Shown in pieces: positions 24,232 to 33,604 of a stretch of DNA of 64,000 bases. A program made the position numbers and the translations under genes. The notes beneath the pieces were generated by a model. It was not told where the DNA came from. It worked only from the letters and a program-made list of their open reading frames with translations, and searched no databases. Origin of the DNA: Draconibacterium mangrovi (GTDB lineage: Bacteria; Bacteroidota; Bacteroidia; Bacteroidales; Prolixibacteraceae); assembly GCF_010586825.1 (NCBI RefSeq), contig NZ_JAAAGB010000001.1, positions 372,001-436,000 on the forward strand. The letters are read 5' to 3'. The stretch's first letter is position 1. Every line of letters begins with the position of its first letter.

Positions 24232-24305
24232 TTCTCGCAGATTACGCAGATTTTTGCAGTATAGTCTCCCGAGAGACTCTGCGTAATCCGCGAAATCTGC
24301 GAGAA
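24232..24305. repeat. CGCAGAT-word inverted intergenic repeat, copy 2
   Basis: Left arm TTCTCGCAGATTACGCAGAT (24232-24251) and on to 24259; right arm 24279-24305 ends ATCTGCGAGAA. The centre holds a small perfect hairpin AGTCTC/GAGACT. The outer ends match copy 1 at 9216-9288. Confidence 0.8.
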
Positions 24306-24431
24306 ATAAATTTGATGTGCTAATTCTTATTTTCAAAATCCAGTGCATATCAAATCATTTTATCACAAAACCTGAGTTTTATCTTTCATTCTGCGGTTTG
24401 ATAATTGATAAGTTTTACATTTCTTAGCGGA

Positions 24432-25805
24432 ATGTTTGAAAATATTGGTGAACTCATTATAAAAATCTCCGATGGTATTTGGGGAGCTCCTGTTTTAATT
24501 TTGCTGCTTGGAGGTGGCTTTTACTTTTTGGTGTATTCGCGTTTGGCGCCGCTACGCTACATTGGTCATGCACTTTCCATTTTAACCGGAAAGTACGACG
24601 ATCCAAACGAAGCCGGACAATTGCGGCACTACCAGGCACTTTCCACAGCCCTTGCCGGAACAATAGGAATGGGAAACGTTAGTGGTGTTGCCGTAGCAAT
24701 TACTATGGGAGGCCCGGGAGCGATCTTTTGGATGTGGGTATCGGCATTGTTAGGAGTTAGCACCAAATTTTTTACCTGCTCGCTGGCTGTGATGTTCCGT
24801 GGAAAAGACGATGCCGGCGAAATTCAGGGTGGCCCGATGTACTACATCACTGAAGGATTGGGCAAACAATGGAAGCCCATTGCCGTATTTTTTGCCATCA
24901 TGGCCATGATAGGCGTTTCTCCACTTTTTCAGGCCAACCAGCTTACCCAAATGGTTCGCGATGTCATTCTGATTCCTAATGGAATTGAGGGTTCTTTTAC
25001 TTCCAATATCTTAACCGGTGTGGTAATTTCTATTCTTGTGGGACTGGTTGTAATCGGCGGAATTAAACGTATTGGAAAAGTTACCGGCCGCCTGGTTCCA
25101 ACCATGGTGGTGGTTTATACAGTAACCGTTTTATACATTATTTTTTCCAACTCATCGGAAATTGTTCCGGCATTTAAAACCATTTTCGAAGATGCATTTA
25201 CCGGAAATGCCGTTCTTGGCGGATCGCTGGGTGCAATTATCATCACCGGTGTTCGTCGTGCAGCTTTCTCGAACGAAGCCGGACTGGGTACAGCACCTAT
25301 GGCTCACGGAGCCGCCAAAACCAACGAACCCATCCGCGAAGGATTGGTTGCTATGCTGGGCCCAATTATCGATACGATTCTTGTTTGTACCATGACCGCC
25401 CTGGCGATCATTATTACCAACACATGGAAAGTGAGCAGCGCCGATGGAATTACACTTACCGCGCAGGCTTTTGATACCAGCATTCCGGTTTACGGGAAAT
25501 ACATTCTGGCTATCTGCGTCATTTTCTTTTCCATGTCAACCATGTTTGCCTTTCCGTATTACGGGGTAAAATGCCTCGGTTTTGTTGCCGGAACCAAATA
25601 CCAGCACATTTACAACTATCTATTTGTTGCCGTAATCTTAGTGGGTGCCGTTGCCAATCTGCGTGTAATTATTGGGCTTATCGACATTGCTTTTGCACTG
25701 ATGGCCTTCCCTACTGTAATTACAACCATACTGCTATCGCCACATGTTAAACGCGCCGCCAAGGATTATTTTGCACGGTTGAAAGTGGAAAAACAAAACT
25801 ATTAA
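24432..25805 (+). CDS. sodium:alanine symporter family protein (AGCS)
   Basis: Inner-membrane amino-acid/Na+ symporter of 457 residues from the ATG at 24432 (an upstream TTG at 24405 would add nine). About 11 hydrophobic segments. Family signatures: HYQALSTALAGTIGMGNVSG (about 65-84), GGPGAIFWMWVSALLG, and RRAAFSNEAGLGTAPMAHGA (about 276-295). AGCS proteins import alanine or glycine with sodium. Monocistronic. No signal for regulation was seen. Confidence 0.94.
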   Translation: MFENIGELIIKISDGIWGAPVLILLLGGGFYFLVYSRLAPLRYIGHALSILTGKYDDPNEAGQLRHYQALSTALAGTIGMGNVSGVAVAITMGGPGAIFWMWVSALLGVSTKFFTCSLAVMFRGKDDAGEIQGGPMYYITEGLGKQWKPIAVFFAIMAMIGVSPLFQANQLTQMVRDVILIPNGIEGSFTSNILTGVVISILVGLVVIGGIKRIGKVTGRLVPTMVVVYTVTVLYIIFSNSSEIVPAFKTIFEDAFTGNAVLGGSLGAIIITGVRRAAFSNEAGLGTAPMAHGAAKTNEPIREGLVAMLGPIIDTILVCTMTALAIIITNTWKVSSADGITLTAQAFDTSIPVYGKYILAICVIFFSMSTMFAFPYYGVKCLGFVAGTKYQHIYNYLFVAVILVGAVANLRVIIGLIDIAFALMAFPTVITTILLSPHVKRAAKDYFARLKVEKQNY

Positions 25806-25885
25806 ACACTTGAAATCCAATTTTCGGAGGGAGAATAACTTTTATTTTCCTAAAATTGACTAATTGTTGTTTTTTTATCATAGCT

Positions 25886-25910
25886 TCAATATTTTCAATC
25901 AAAATATTGA
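25886..25910 (+). promoter_or_regulatory. perfect hairpin directly before a start codon
   Basis: TCAATATTTT, loop CAATC, AAAATATTGA: a perfect 10-bp stem that ends one base before the ATG at 25912. It could hide the start codon region in mRNA or be an operator. Confidence 0.55.
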
Positions 25911-25911
25911 A

Positions 25912-26550
25912 ATGAACACCAACTCGCAATTTGAACAACTCGAAAAAGCCTTTTTTCACGATGGATACCAACTGGCCATGAAAGCTGTTGAGGCAAACAT
26001 GGAGCAGAAAGCGGTGCATCAATCAATAAAAGAAATGTATGCCGCTATCGACGGATTGATTGATTCGTTGTTTATTTACGCCCGGCAACAAAATAAAAGT
26101 ATCGATTGTAAACGGGGCTGCAGCTGGTGTTGCCACCAACCGGTTTTTGCGCTGGATTATGAGTTGGATTATTTACAGGCGTTTATTGAGAAATCTTTTG
26201 ATGCTGAAACGATTTCCGTAATCACCGAAAAAGCCAATCAAAAACAAGCCAAACTTAGTCAATTAAAAGGCGATGAACTGATGAATGCCAAACACCCCTG
26301 CCCGCTTTTAAAAGATAATGCATGTTCCGCGTATGAAGCCCGCCCGGTGGCCTGCCGTATTTATCTTTCGTCGGATGTAAAAAGTTGTGTTCACTTTTAT
26401 AAGCACCCCGATGATAAAAACACCTACCCTGCCCTTTTGGATATGCCAATGCGTTTGGGACGAATGATGAACGAAGGATTTAAATCGGCCTTAAAAACCC
26501 ATGGTATTGAAGCAAAAGAATTTCGTATTGAAGAGAAACTAATTAAATAA
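25912..26550 (+). CDS. YkgJ-type cysteine cluster protein
   Basis: A 212-residue soluble protein from the ATG at 25912, chosen because the region upstream is a perfect hairpin. It has the zinc/iron-chelating YkgJ pattern: DCKRGCSWCCHQPV (about residues 63-76), then CPLLKDNACSAYEARPVACR (about 126-145), then SCVHFY. Members bind Zn or an Fe-S cluster; function is not established. Followed after 5 nt by a membrane-anchored protein gene, probably one transcript. Confidence 0.85.
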   Translation: MNTNSQFEQLEKAFFHDGYQLAMKAVEANMEQKAVHQSIKEMYAAIDGLIDSLFIYARQQNKSIDCKRGCSWCCHQPVFALDYELDYLQAFIEKSFDAETISVITEKANQKQAKLSQLKGDELMNAKHPCPLLKDNACSAYEARPVACRIYLSSDVKSCVHFYKHPDDKNTYPALLDMPMRLGRMMNEGFKSALKTHGIEAKEFRIEEKLIK

Positions 26551-26555
26551 CGGTT

Positions 26556-27176
26556 ATGGGGTTTGGCGGATCGGTTCTTGCAATGATACAATCGTTACGC
26601 GCCAATGCGCGCCCCAAACACCATGCCTACCAGAACTGGGATAAGGGTGAGAAACGAATCTTCAAAAACAAATATAAGCTGGTCTCAAAACAAGTTTCAC
26701 CGGAAAAACTTGCCCAACTAAAAGCCAAATACCGAAAGAAAATTGAGCGGGATCAGAAACGCACGAAAGCTCTTACCGTACTTTCGTTAGTAATTATTAT
26801 CCCTCTACTAACTTTCGGAATCTTTCAATTTTTCTTTAGCAACAGCCAAAAAAATTATCATCCTTATGTTTCTGAAGAGGAGAAGCAAAAAACAGAAATT
26901 ACAATCGAGCAAATTAACTACTTGCTTGACTCTGGTTATGAATGGCTAAACAAAAGTCATTACAAAAATGCGAGATATCAGTTCAACCGTGTTTTGAAGA
27001 GTAATCCCGGCAATAAAGATGCTCTATTTGGAATGGTAGCAAGCTATGTTTATGAATTTCAAAAAGAGAATATAAACTGCGAAAAAGCCAGCGAAATATT
27101 AACGGATTATATTTCAGAATTTGGCAGCGATACGAAAACCGAACATTTAAGCACCATCCTTAACAGCAGCAACTAA
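26556..27176 (+). CDS. single-span membrane protein with a TPR-like periplasmic part
   Basis: A 206-residue protein not assigned to a family. A basic cytoplasmic N-terminus of about 68 residues (rich in Lys/Arg), one membrane helix (ALTVLSLVIIIPLLTFGIFQ, about 72-91), then a helical region with a TPR-like stretch WLNKSHYKNARYQFNRVLKS and PGNKDALFGMVASYVYEF. It might act as a scaffold. It overlaps the convergent thioesterase gene by 4 nt and follows the YkgJ-type gene by 5 nt. Confidence 0.7.
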   Translation: MGFGGSVLAMIQSLRANARPKHHAYQNWDKGEKRIFKNKYKLVSKQVSPEKLAQLKAKYRKKIERDQKRTKALTVLSLVIIIPLLTFGIFQFFFSNSQKNYHPYVSEEEKQKTEITIEQINYLLDSGYEWLNKSHYKNARYQFNRVLKSNPGNKDALFGMVASYVYEFQKENINCEKASEILTDYISEFGSDTKTEHLSTILNSSN

Positions 27177-27595
27177 ACTTCCTCAATAGCTATTCCAGCC
27201 TCCTCAAATTTACTTTCCAAAATTTCGGGAGACAATGGACGACCATTTTTCGTAAGTACCGAAGTTATACGACCTTTTACCATCAGTTTTTCATCGGCTT
27301 TACGAATTACCTCCTGCAAAAATACAATGCGTAAACGACCTTGTTTTCCGATTTTCAAACGAACGAAAAAATCATCGCCGGGGCGCAACGGAAATTTGTA
27401 TTCCAACTCGGCTTTAATAACAACAGCATCAATTCCATCTTCGTGCAATTGTGCAAAATCGAGCCCAACGTGGTTCAAAAATTTATGGCGCGTGTGTTCC
27501 AAATAGTTCTGGTAAACAGAATTATTTACTATTCCCTGGATGTCGCATTCGTAATCGCGAACCTGCATCTCTAATTCAAAATGGTAATCCTGCAT
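27173..27595 (-). CDS. acyl-CoA thioesterase, 4HBT-like
   Basis: A 140-residue hotdog-fold protein. The 4-hydroxybenzoyl-CoA thioesterase-type signature is RDYECDIQGIVNNSVYQNYL (residues 13-32), with Asp18 at the usual catalytic position, then FLNHVGLDFAQLHEDGI. Expected to hydrolyse a short or aromatic acyl-CoA in the cytoplasm. A second member of the family is at 61273-61692. Stand-alone. Confidence 0.9.
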   Translation of the reverse strand: MQDYHFELEMQVRDYECDIQGIVNNSVYQNYLEHTRHKFLNHVGLDFAQLHEDGIDAVVIKAELEYKFPLRPGDDFFVRLKIGKQGRLRIVFLQEVIRKADEKLMVKGRITSVLTKNGRPLSPEILESKFEEAGIAIEEV

Positions 27596-27635
27596 TTTAT
27601 AGGTTTAAAGGCTAAAGCCTGATTCAACAATCTAT

Positions 27636-27660
27636 AAAAACACCGGCTTAGAAGCCGGTG
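27636..27660 (-). terminator. terminator after the FAH-family gene
   Basis: Perfect 9-bp stem CACCGGCTT/AAGCCGGTG with a 2-nt loop (27641-27660); on the minus strand it is followed by TTTTTATAG. It lies 19 nt after the stop of the gene at 27680-28294. Confidence 0.75.
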
Positions 27661-27679
27661 AAAATGTATTTATTATGGT

Positions 27680-28294
27680 TTACTTAACCTCGAAATCAAA
27701 TAATTTCTTGTCTTCCAGATACCCTTCCAAACGATCGCCGATGGCAACCGGGCCAACATTTGCCGGTGTCCCGGTGTAAATGAGGTCACCAATTTTTAGG
27801 GTAACATAATTAGAGATATGGGCAATCAATTCATCAAAATCAAAAATCATCATTCCCGAATGCGATTCCTGAACAGTAGCGCCGTTTATGTCCAGGCGAA
27901 AACTGATTGCCTCCTGATCGGGGAAAATTGATTTTGGCAAGAAGGTACTGCTTAACACCGCCGACTTATCAAAAGCTTTTGCTTTTTCCCAGGGCAGACC
28001 TTTTGCCTTGAGTTGCGCCTGTACATCGCGTGCCGTGAAATCAATTCCCAAGCCCACATCGTCGTAATAACGGTGTGCAAAGCGTTTTTCAATGTTTTTA
28101 CCAATACGGTTTATCTTGATCACCAACTCAATTTCGTGATGCACCTCGTTGGTCCAGTCCGGGATATAAAACGGATCGTTATTTCGCAACAAGGCGGTAT
28201 CGGGTTTCATAAAAAAGATAGGCTCTTCGGGTAAGTCATTCCCCAACTCTTTGGCATGAGCCACGTAATTTCTTCCTATGCAAATTATTTTCAT
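27680..28294 (-). CDS. fumarylacetoacetate hydrolase family protein
   Basis: A 204-residue cytoplasmic FAH-domain protein: KIICIGRNYVAHAKELGND at the N-terminus, then EPIFFMKPDTALL, the metal ligands in VHHEIELVIKIN (Glu-x-Glu), and DFTARDVQAQLKAKGLPWEKAKAFD. C-terminal YTGTPANVGPVAIGDRLEG is the usual oxaloacetate-decarboxylase/acylpyruvase-like end. FAH-fold enzymes cleave C-C bonds in acylpyruvate-type acids or decarboxylate oxaloacetate; the exact substrate cannot be told. Confidence 0.9.
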   Translation of the reverse strand: MKIICIGRNYVAHAKELGNDLPEEPIFFMKPDTALLRNNDPFYIPDWTNEVHHEIELVIKINRIGKNIEKRFAHRYYDDVGLGIDFTARDVQAQLKAKGLPWEKAKAFDKSAVLSSTFLPKSIFPDQEAISFRLDINGATVQESHSGMMIFDFDELIAHISNYVTLKIGDLIYTGTPANVGPVAIGDRLEGYLEDKKLFDFEVK

Positions 28295-28425
28295 ACGATA
28301 TGATTATTTACGTTAATAGCATCGTATGGAATTCGCATTTGGCATACAACCGTTTAAATGCGAATCCTTTTTCATGCTCATTTCATAATAAATAAGTTAC
28401 GAGCCTCGAGCTTCTAAGCACGAGA

Positions 28426-29232
28426 CTATTTACTCATCATTCTTAGTTTCAACTGTGTTAAAACTTTCTTCGTATACAGCGGAAATTCACTGTTCAAAAT
28501 CCAGCCAAAGTAACCGGGTTGCTCCTGTAAAACCTGCTCAACCGGTACTCCTTTGTTCTTTCCAAAATTAAAGACTTCAACACCATTTTCATCGTAGACA
28601 ATACGGCCCACGAAATCAACATTGCGGTCGTACGACGAGAATTCGCTCAACTTCTCCACATCATTTTCAATTGGCGTTGACTTTTTCCCTTTTGCATCTT
28701 CATACTCCACATCTTTGTATTTATCGAGCTGCGATTTCAGCACTTCGTAAGTTGCTTTTGTATCGGCCATGGCACTGTGCGCATCAGTTAATTCCTGGTT
28801 ACAATAAAATTTGTATGCTGCTGCCAGTGTACGTTTTTCCATTTTGTGAAAAATGGCCTGCACATCAATAAACTTGCGCTTTTTAAAATCAACATCCACC
28901 TCGGCACGTAAAAACTCTTCGGCCAGTAAGGGAATATCAAAACGGTTAGAATTAAAACCAGCCAGGTCGCATCCTTCCATAAATTTAGCCAGCGTTTTTG
29001 CTACTTCCTTAAAAGTTGGCGCGTCTTTTACATCCTCATCGTAAATTCCATGAATCAAAGAAGCCTCAATCGGAATGGGTTGTTCAGGATTTATGCGTAA
29101 CAGCTTTTCTTCCTCGGTACCGTCAACATTTACTTTTATTAAAGCAATCTCCACAATTCGATCCGTAACAATGTTTATTCCGGTGGTTTCCAGATCTAAA
29201 AAAACCAAAGCGTTTTTTAAATGTAATTTCAT
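28426..29232 (-). CDS. 3'-5' exonuclease, DNA polymerase III epsilon-like
   Basis: A 268-residue DEDDh exonuclease. Motif I FLDLETTGINI (Asp/Glu metal ligands), motif II GFNSNRFDIPLL, motif III HSAMADTKATYEVL (His and Asp) are present within the first 175 residues. The C-terminal part (about 180-268; FGKNKGVPVEQVL) resembles the DUF3820-like tail seen in Bacteroidota versions. Together with dnaN immediately upstream on the same strand (74-nt gap) it points to DNA proofreading or repair. Confidence 0.91.
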   Translation of the reverse strand: MKLHLKNALVFLDLETTGINIVTDRIVEIALIKVNVDGTEEEKLLRINPEQPIPIEASLIHGIYDEDVKDAPTFKEVAKTLAKFMEGCDLAGFNSNRFDIPLLAEEFLRAEVDVDFKKRKFIDVQAIFHKMEKRTLAAAYKFYCNQELTDAHSAMADTKATYEVLKSQLDKYKDVEYEDAKGKKSTPIENDVEKLSEFSSYDRNVDFVGRIVYDENGVEVFNFGKNKGVPVEQVLQEQPGYFGWILNSEFPLYTKKVLTQLKLRMMSK

Positions 29233-29306
29233 GGTGGGTATGAATTAAAAAAGGTACCCTAAAACCTGCGTTCCCGGATACCTTTTCGGTTTATCGTTGT
29301 ATCTTT

Positions 29307-30434
29307 TTAAACGTTAATCATCATTGGCATCAGCAGCATCAACATATCTTCGTCTTCGTCGTTTTCAGCCGGAAGCAACAAGCCTGCACGTGTTGGATCA
29401 CTCATTTCAACCTTTACATCGCCGGTTGAAATATTGGTAAGAATTTCCTGAAGGAAGGTTGATTTGAAACCAATTTCAATTTCTTCGCCCTCGTATTCGC
29501 AATTGATGCGCTCAACTGCCGAAATAGAGAAGTCGATATCTTGTGCCGAAACCACCAACTGGTTGTCGGTAATATTCAGTTTTACCAAGTTGCTCGCCTG
29601 GTTCGAGAATACGGAAACACGTTTTACGGTGTTAAAGAAATTCAGGCGGTCGATGATCATCTTGTTCGGGTTGTTGGTTGGAATTACCGAATTATAACTT
29701 GGGTAATTTCCTTCAACCAAACGACAGATAAGTTTATAGTTGCTTAAGGTAAAAAAGGCGTTTTTATCGTCGAATTCCAGTTTAACATCAAACTCTTCTT
29801 TTGGCAACAGGTTTTTCAACAAGCTAGCCGGTTTTTTAGGCAAAATAAACGAAGACTCGAATTCAGCTTTTGCATCCAAACGACGGTAACGTACCAGCTT
29901 GTGCGCATCAGATGCTACAAAACTCACAAAATCAGGAGTAAGCTCAACGTAAATACCATTCATTACCGGACGTAATTCATCGTCGGCTGTTGCAAATAAA
30001 GTTTTTTCAATTCCTTTCTGAAGTACAACATGGCTAACATCAATTGAAGATGCACCTTCTTCATCCAACGCCGGCTGCTCCGGAAAATCCTCGGCATTTT
30101 GCCCCATGATGCTGAATTTACCATTGTCGGAAAAAATTTCAACATGATAAGAATCGCCATCGATCTGAAATGTCAGTGGTTGCTCCGGAAATTCTTTCAG
30201 CGTATCGGTGATCAACTTCGCCGGAACTGCAATGGCTCCTTCGCCTTCAATATTATCCAACTCGAGGCTGGTAATTAAAGTCGACTCCAGATCGGAAGCT
30301 GTTATGGTTAACTCTGTTTCGCTTAACTGAAACAGGAAGTTATCGAGAATTGGCATTGTACTTTTACTGCTGATTACCTTACTAATTGCAGAAAGGTGGC
30401 TCAGTAATTCGGTGCTTGAAACTACAAACTTCAT
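29307..30434 (-). CDS. dnaN: DNA polymerase III subunit beta (sliding clamp)
   Basis: A 375-residue beta clamp: start MKFVVSSTELLSHLSAISKV, the domain-1 stretch TMPILDNFLFQL, GIYVELTPDFVSFVASDAHKL in domain 2, ISTGDVKVEMSDPTRAGLLL and the typical C-terminal LLMPMMI in domain 3. Forms a ring around DNA and tethers the polymerase. In many genomes dnaN adjoins dnaA; here it adjoins an exonuclease gene, so the origin is not indicated nearby. Confidence 0.98.
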   Translation of the reverse strand: MKFVVSSTELLSHLSAISKVISSKSTMPILDNFLFQLSETELTITASDLESTLITSLELDNIEGEGAIAVPAKLITDTLKEFPEQPLTFQIDGDSYHVEIFSDNGKFSIMGQNAEDFPEQPALDEEGASSIDVSHVVLQKGIEKTLFATADDELRPVMNGIYVELTPDFVSFVASDAHKLVRYRRLDAKAEFESSFILPKKPASLLKNLLPKEEFDVKLEFDDKNAFFTLSNYKLICRLVEGNYPSYNSVIPTNNPNKMIIDRLNFFNTVKRVSVFSNQASNLVKLNITDNQLVVSAQDIDFSISAVERINCEYEGEEIEIGFKSTFLQEILTNISTGDVKVEMSDPTRAGLLLPAENDEDEDMLMLLMPMMINV

Positions 30435-30547
30435 TTATTTCGATTTATTTTTTTGAATTCTTGTCTTATTTACAACTAATCTAAGTATACGAATATACAA
30501 ACTTTCAGGAATTATCCCTATCGTGCTTCGCTTGATTTTACCCGTTT

Positions 30548-32956
30548 TTATGAACGATTGTATTTGTATTTACGAACAAGGTTGTAAACCAGTGCAAAAA
30601 CAATGATTAAAAGCAGTGGCAGCAATACATTCAGCCATTTCCAGAAAGCGGCTTCTTCGCGCAATTTTACTTTGTCGAGCAAACGTAATTTTAGCGACCG
30701 CCCACGTAATTGCATAATCCCCTGTCTGTCATCGAGGTACGAAATGGCATTGATCAGAAACTCCTTATTCCCGAAAACCTGTCCCGATATTTCGTCGAAA
30801 CCAAGTTCCTGAATTTTAGGTGGATTGGTAGAATAATTTACTTTGTTGGTCATCATACCTCCGTCGGCAATCACGATCATTTGTGTGGGTTTACTTTCCG
30901 TAATCAGTTCTGCCGATGAATAGCCGTAGTTTTCCACCATACGGTTTTTATAGTTCGAAGTAAAAACGCCTTCCAGCAAAACACCAACCGGAATATCCGA
31001 CTCTGTAAACAACTCGCGTGCCGGCGGATTGTTAATGTTTGCCAAACTCACCGACGACGGTGCTTTTATCCGGCGGGCATAAGGCGATGTACTCAGAATC
31101 ACCTCTTTTCGGAGATTTGAACTGGCAGAAACCGTATCGAGCGATGAAACAAATTCTGTTTTTACCCAGTTTAGGTTTCGGCTAATCGGGTGATTATCGT
31201 TGGGCGTAAGCAATGGCGAATAATACCACGGATGCAAGGTGTAACGTGGCTCATTACCCGGCGCGGCTGTATTTACCCGAATTTGAATACAGTTTACATC
31301 CTGCAGCAACTCGTAATTTAAACGAACGCCATAACGAAACAGCTGGTCGCCAATATTCAGGTCGTTTGGAAATGAGTAGGTTTGAAATCCTTTGCTCAAA
31401 CTGTCTAAACTTACCTGAACCGGATCAACCAGCCACATCAGTTTTCCACCTTTCATCAGGTACTGGTCGATGGCAATTTTTGAGGTCTCCGGGAATTCTT
31501 TTTTGGGATTGGCAATTACCAAAATATCAACATCCGAATCTTTCAGATCGGCAGCTTCCAGCATATCAATCTCAAAATCGGCAGACAATGCCCGTGCAAT
31601 ATCAGCCACTTCGTACTGATTCGCCTCATCGTGCCCTTGTAAAAATGCCAGTACCGATTTTTTCTTTCGCATCAGTTTATGAAATGCATTTACTAACTCG
31701 AACTCGATGGTTTCCACCGAATGGTTAAAGTTATTTTCATAACTCGTGTACGGATTATTTTTCAGAAAATTAACCGCCAGCTCTTTATTTTGATAACGAA
31801 TAATCGCACCTGGAAAAATAAAACGCGAACTCACGCCTTGTTCGGTTTTATGGCCAAAATTAATTCGCGGCACACCTTTGTTTACCAGTCCGGTAATAAA
31901 TTCTTCCTGCTTTTCGATATTCGCAATACTGTACGGATTAAAAACGCGAACCCGAATCGGCGCCGAACTGTAAGCATTCAGCACAGCAATCTTTTCCAGC
32001 ACTTCGTTTTGTATTTTTCGCAATCCCGCCTCCAGCTCGCCACTTAAATACAATTCCACTTCTACCGGACCTTCCAGTCCACTTACCATTTGTTTACTTA
32101 CATCCGATAACGAATAACGTTTTTCGGCCGTCAAGTCGATACGGTATAAAAAGTTCGATGAAATGGCGAGTATCAACAAAACAACTACAGGAACAACCAC
32201 CGCCCGAACTTTTGCTTTTGTTTTTCGGAGTTTTCCTTTTCGTAAAATCAGAGTGGTGCCATACAAAAACAAAAAGGCCATACCAATAAAATACAGGATA
32301 TCGCGCATATCAACCACGCCCCGCGAAATGGACAGGTAGTGATCGTTAATACTCAGCCACGAAAAAATTTGCTCCAGCAAATACGGAACTTCAGCCGATG
32401 CCACAAACTCGAAACCGAGGTAAAAAATAAACGACAGCGACATGCCGAAGATGAAGGAAACGATCTGGTTATCGGTAAGCGACGAGGCAAAAATACCAAT
32501 GGCCACATAAATCGTTGCCAGGAAAAAAAGCCCAAAAAACGACCCCCAGGTTGCACCGGTGTCGATACTTCCTACCGGATTCCCCAGCCAATAAACCGAC
32601 AAAAAATATAACAAAGTGGGCAACAACGAGAAAACCACCAGCACCAATCCGGCCAGAAATTTGGCCATCACCAACTGAAAATCAGCCAACGGACGGGTTA
32701 GCAGAATTTCGATGGTTCCGCTGCGTTTTTCGTCGGCAAACATACGCATGGTAATGGCGGGCACCAAAAACAGGTACAACCACGGCGCCAGCGTAAAAAG
32801 CCCCTGCAGCGTTGCATAGTTATTTTCCGGGATATTGTAATTCCCCGGGAAAATCCACAAAAACAAACCGGTAACCAATAAAAAAACCAGCACGGCCAGG
32901 TACCCGATCAGCGATCCGAGGAAAGTTTTTATTTCTTTTTTGAATAAGCTATACAC
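30548..32956 (-). CDS. gldFG: GldF-GldG fusion, gliding-type ABC transporter membrane subunit
   Basis: An 802-residue inner-membrane protein. Residues 1-240 are an ABC-2 permease of GldF type (MYSLFKKEIKTFLGSLIGYL; ITMRMFADEKRSGTIEILLT; five further helices). Residues about 250-765 are a GldG-type extracytoplasmic domain: a membrane helix near 250-270, then YSLSDVSKQMVSGLEGPVEV, AFLQGHDEANQYEVADIARA and LMWLVDPVQVSLDSLSKGF; a last helix is near 775-795. In gliding Flavobacteria GldF and GldG are separate proteins working with the ATPase GldA. The ATPase gene is not in this window. The N-terminal CDS starts with the usual MYSLFKKE. Fusion is typical of Bacteroidales; gliding itself is not implied. 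Confidence 0.9.
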   Translation of the reverse strand: MYSLFKKEIKTFLGSLIGYLAVLVFLLVTGLFLWIFPGNYNIPENNYATLQGLFTLAPWLYLFLVPAITMRMFADEKRSGTIEILLTRPLADFQLVMAKFLAGLVLVVFSLLPTLLYFLSVYWLGNPVGSIDTGATWGSFFGLFFLATIYVAIGIFASSLTDNQIVSFIFGMSLSFIFYLGFEFVASAEVPYLLEQIFSWLSINDHYLSISRGVVDMRDILYFIGMAFLFLYGTTLILRKGKLRKTKAKVRAVVVPVVVLLILAISSNFLYRIDLTAEKRYSLSDVSKQMVSGLEGPVEVELYLSGELEAGLRKIQNEVLEKIAVLNAYSSAPIRVRVFNPYSIANIEKQEEFITGLVNKGVPRINFGHKTEQGVSSRFIFPGAIIRYQNKELAVNFLKNNPYTSYENNFNHSVETIEFELVNAFHKLMRKKKSVLAFLQGHDEANQYEVADIARALSADFEIDMLEAADLKDSDVDILVIANPKKEFPETSKIAIDQYLMKGGKLMWLVDPVQVSLDSLSKGFQTYSFPNDLNIGDQLFRYGVRLNYELLQDVNCIQIRVNTAAPGNEPRYTLHPWYYSPLLTPNDNHPISRNLNWVKTEFVSSLDTVSASSNLRKEVILSTSPYARRIKAPSSVSLANINNPPARELFTESDIPVGVLLEGVFTSNYKNRMVENYGYSSAELITESKPTQMIVIADGGMMTNKVNYSTNPPKIQELGFDEISGQVFGNKEFLINAISYLDDRQGIMQLRGRSLKLRLLDKVKLREEAAFWKWLNVLLPLLLIIVFALVYNLVRKYKYNRS

Positions 32957-32971
32957 TTCTGTCGCTTTTAA

Positions 32972-33604
32972 TTAGAAAATAAGATAACGTACCATCGCAA
33001 AATTCATTACAAGTGTAATTATTCCATAGAAATACAAAATTATTACACCTTTCTTTTTCTCAATGGCTTTGATCAATTCTTTTTCATCGCGTTCAACAAC
33101 CCATTTTTTTGAAAGCGGGTTATTTTTCTTTCTCCAGTTATTTCGCCCAATATACCCGAAACAATCTAAATCACTAGCTTTCATAAATTCATAAAAAGCT
33201 TTATAGTTCTCAATTATCGAATCGGCAACCTGATAGCGTTTCCCGTCATCAAATTCTAAAATTACGGAATGGGCCATAATGTAACGATATCCGCCATAAG
33301 CGGCTGCCGCATACTGTTTCAGTTGATTAAACTTATAGTGTTTCGACTTGAAAAAGAAAAAATGAAGCGTAAAAGTGTCTTTCTCAAATACAACTTCCTT
33401 TACTAATGTGGAGCCTGTATTTACAAAAGCAACAATCATCAGGCCAAGCAATAAAAGAAACCCAGTGGACCATAAATAAGGAAAAGACAAATTTTTTGAA
33501 ATTGCAGTTAAACCACTCATCAACAAAATGCAAACCACAAGGTTTATTATTAAAAATCCGGCGGCATAACTCCATCTTCTATTTAAATAGAATAATTCTT
33601 TCAT
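32972..33604 (-). CDS. membrane protein with PH-like cytoplasmic part
   Basis: A 210-residue protein: two N-terminal membrane helices (about 14-35 and 45-65), a soluble section with short beta-type strands (TFTLHFFFFKSKHYKFNQL; VILEFDDGKRYQVADSII) reminiscent of bacterial PH-like domains, and one C-terminal helix (GVIILYFYGIITLVMNFAMV). No family assigned with confidence. Its start codon overlaps the end of lpxB by 4 nt, so it is cotranscribed with lpxB and with the gldFG-type gene that follows 16 nt later. Confidence 0.7.
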   Translation of the reverse strand: MKELFYLNRRWSYAAGFLIINLVVCILLMSGLTAISKNLSFPYLWSTGFLLLLGLMIVAFVNTGSTLVKEVVFEKDTFTLHFFFFKSKHYKFNQLKQYAAAAYGGYRYIMAHSVILEFDDGKRYQVADSIIENYKAFYEFMKASDLDCFGYIGRNNWRKKNNPLSKKWVVERDEKELIKAIEKKKGVIILYFYGIITLVMNFAMVRYLIF

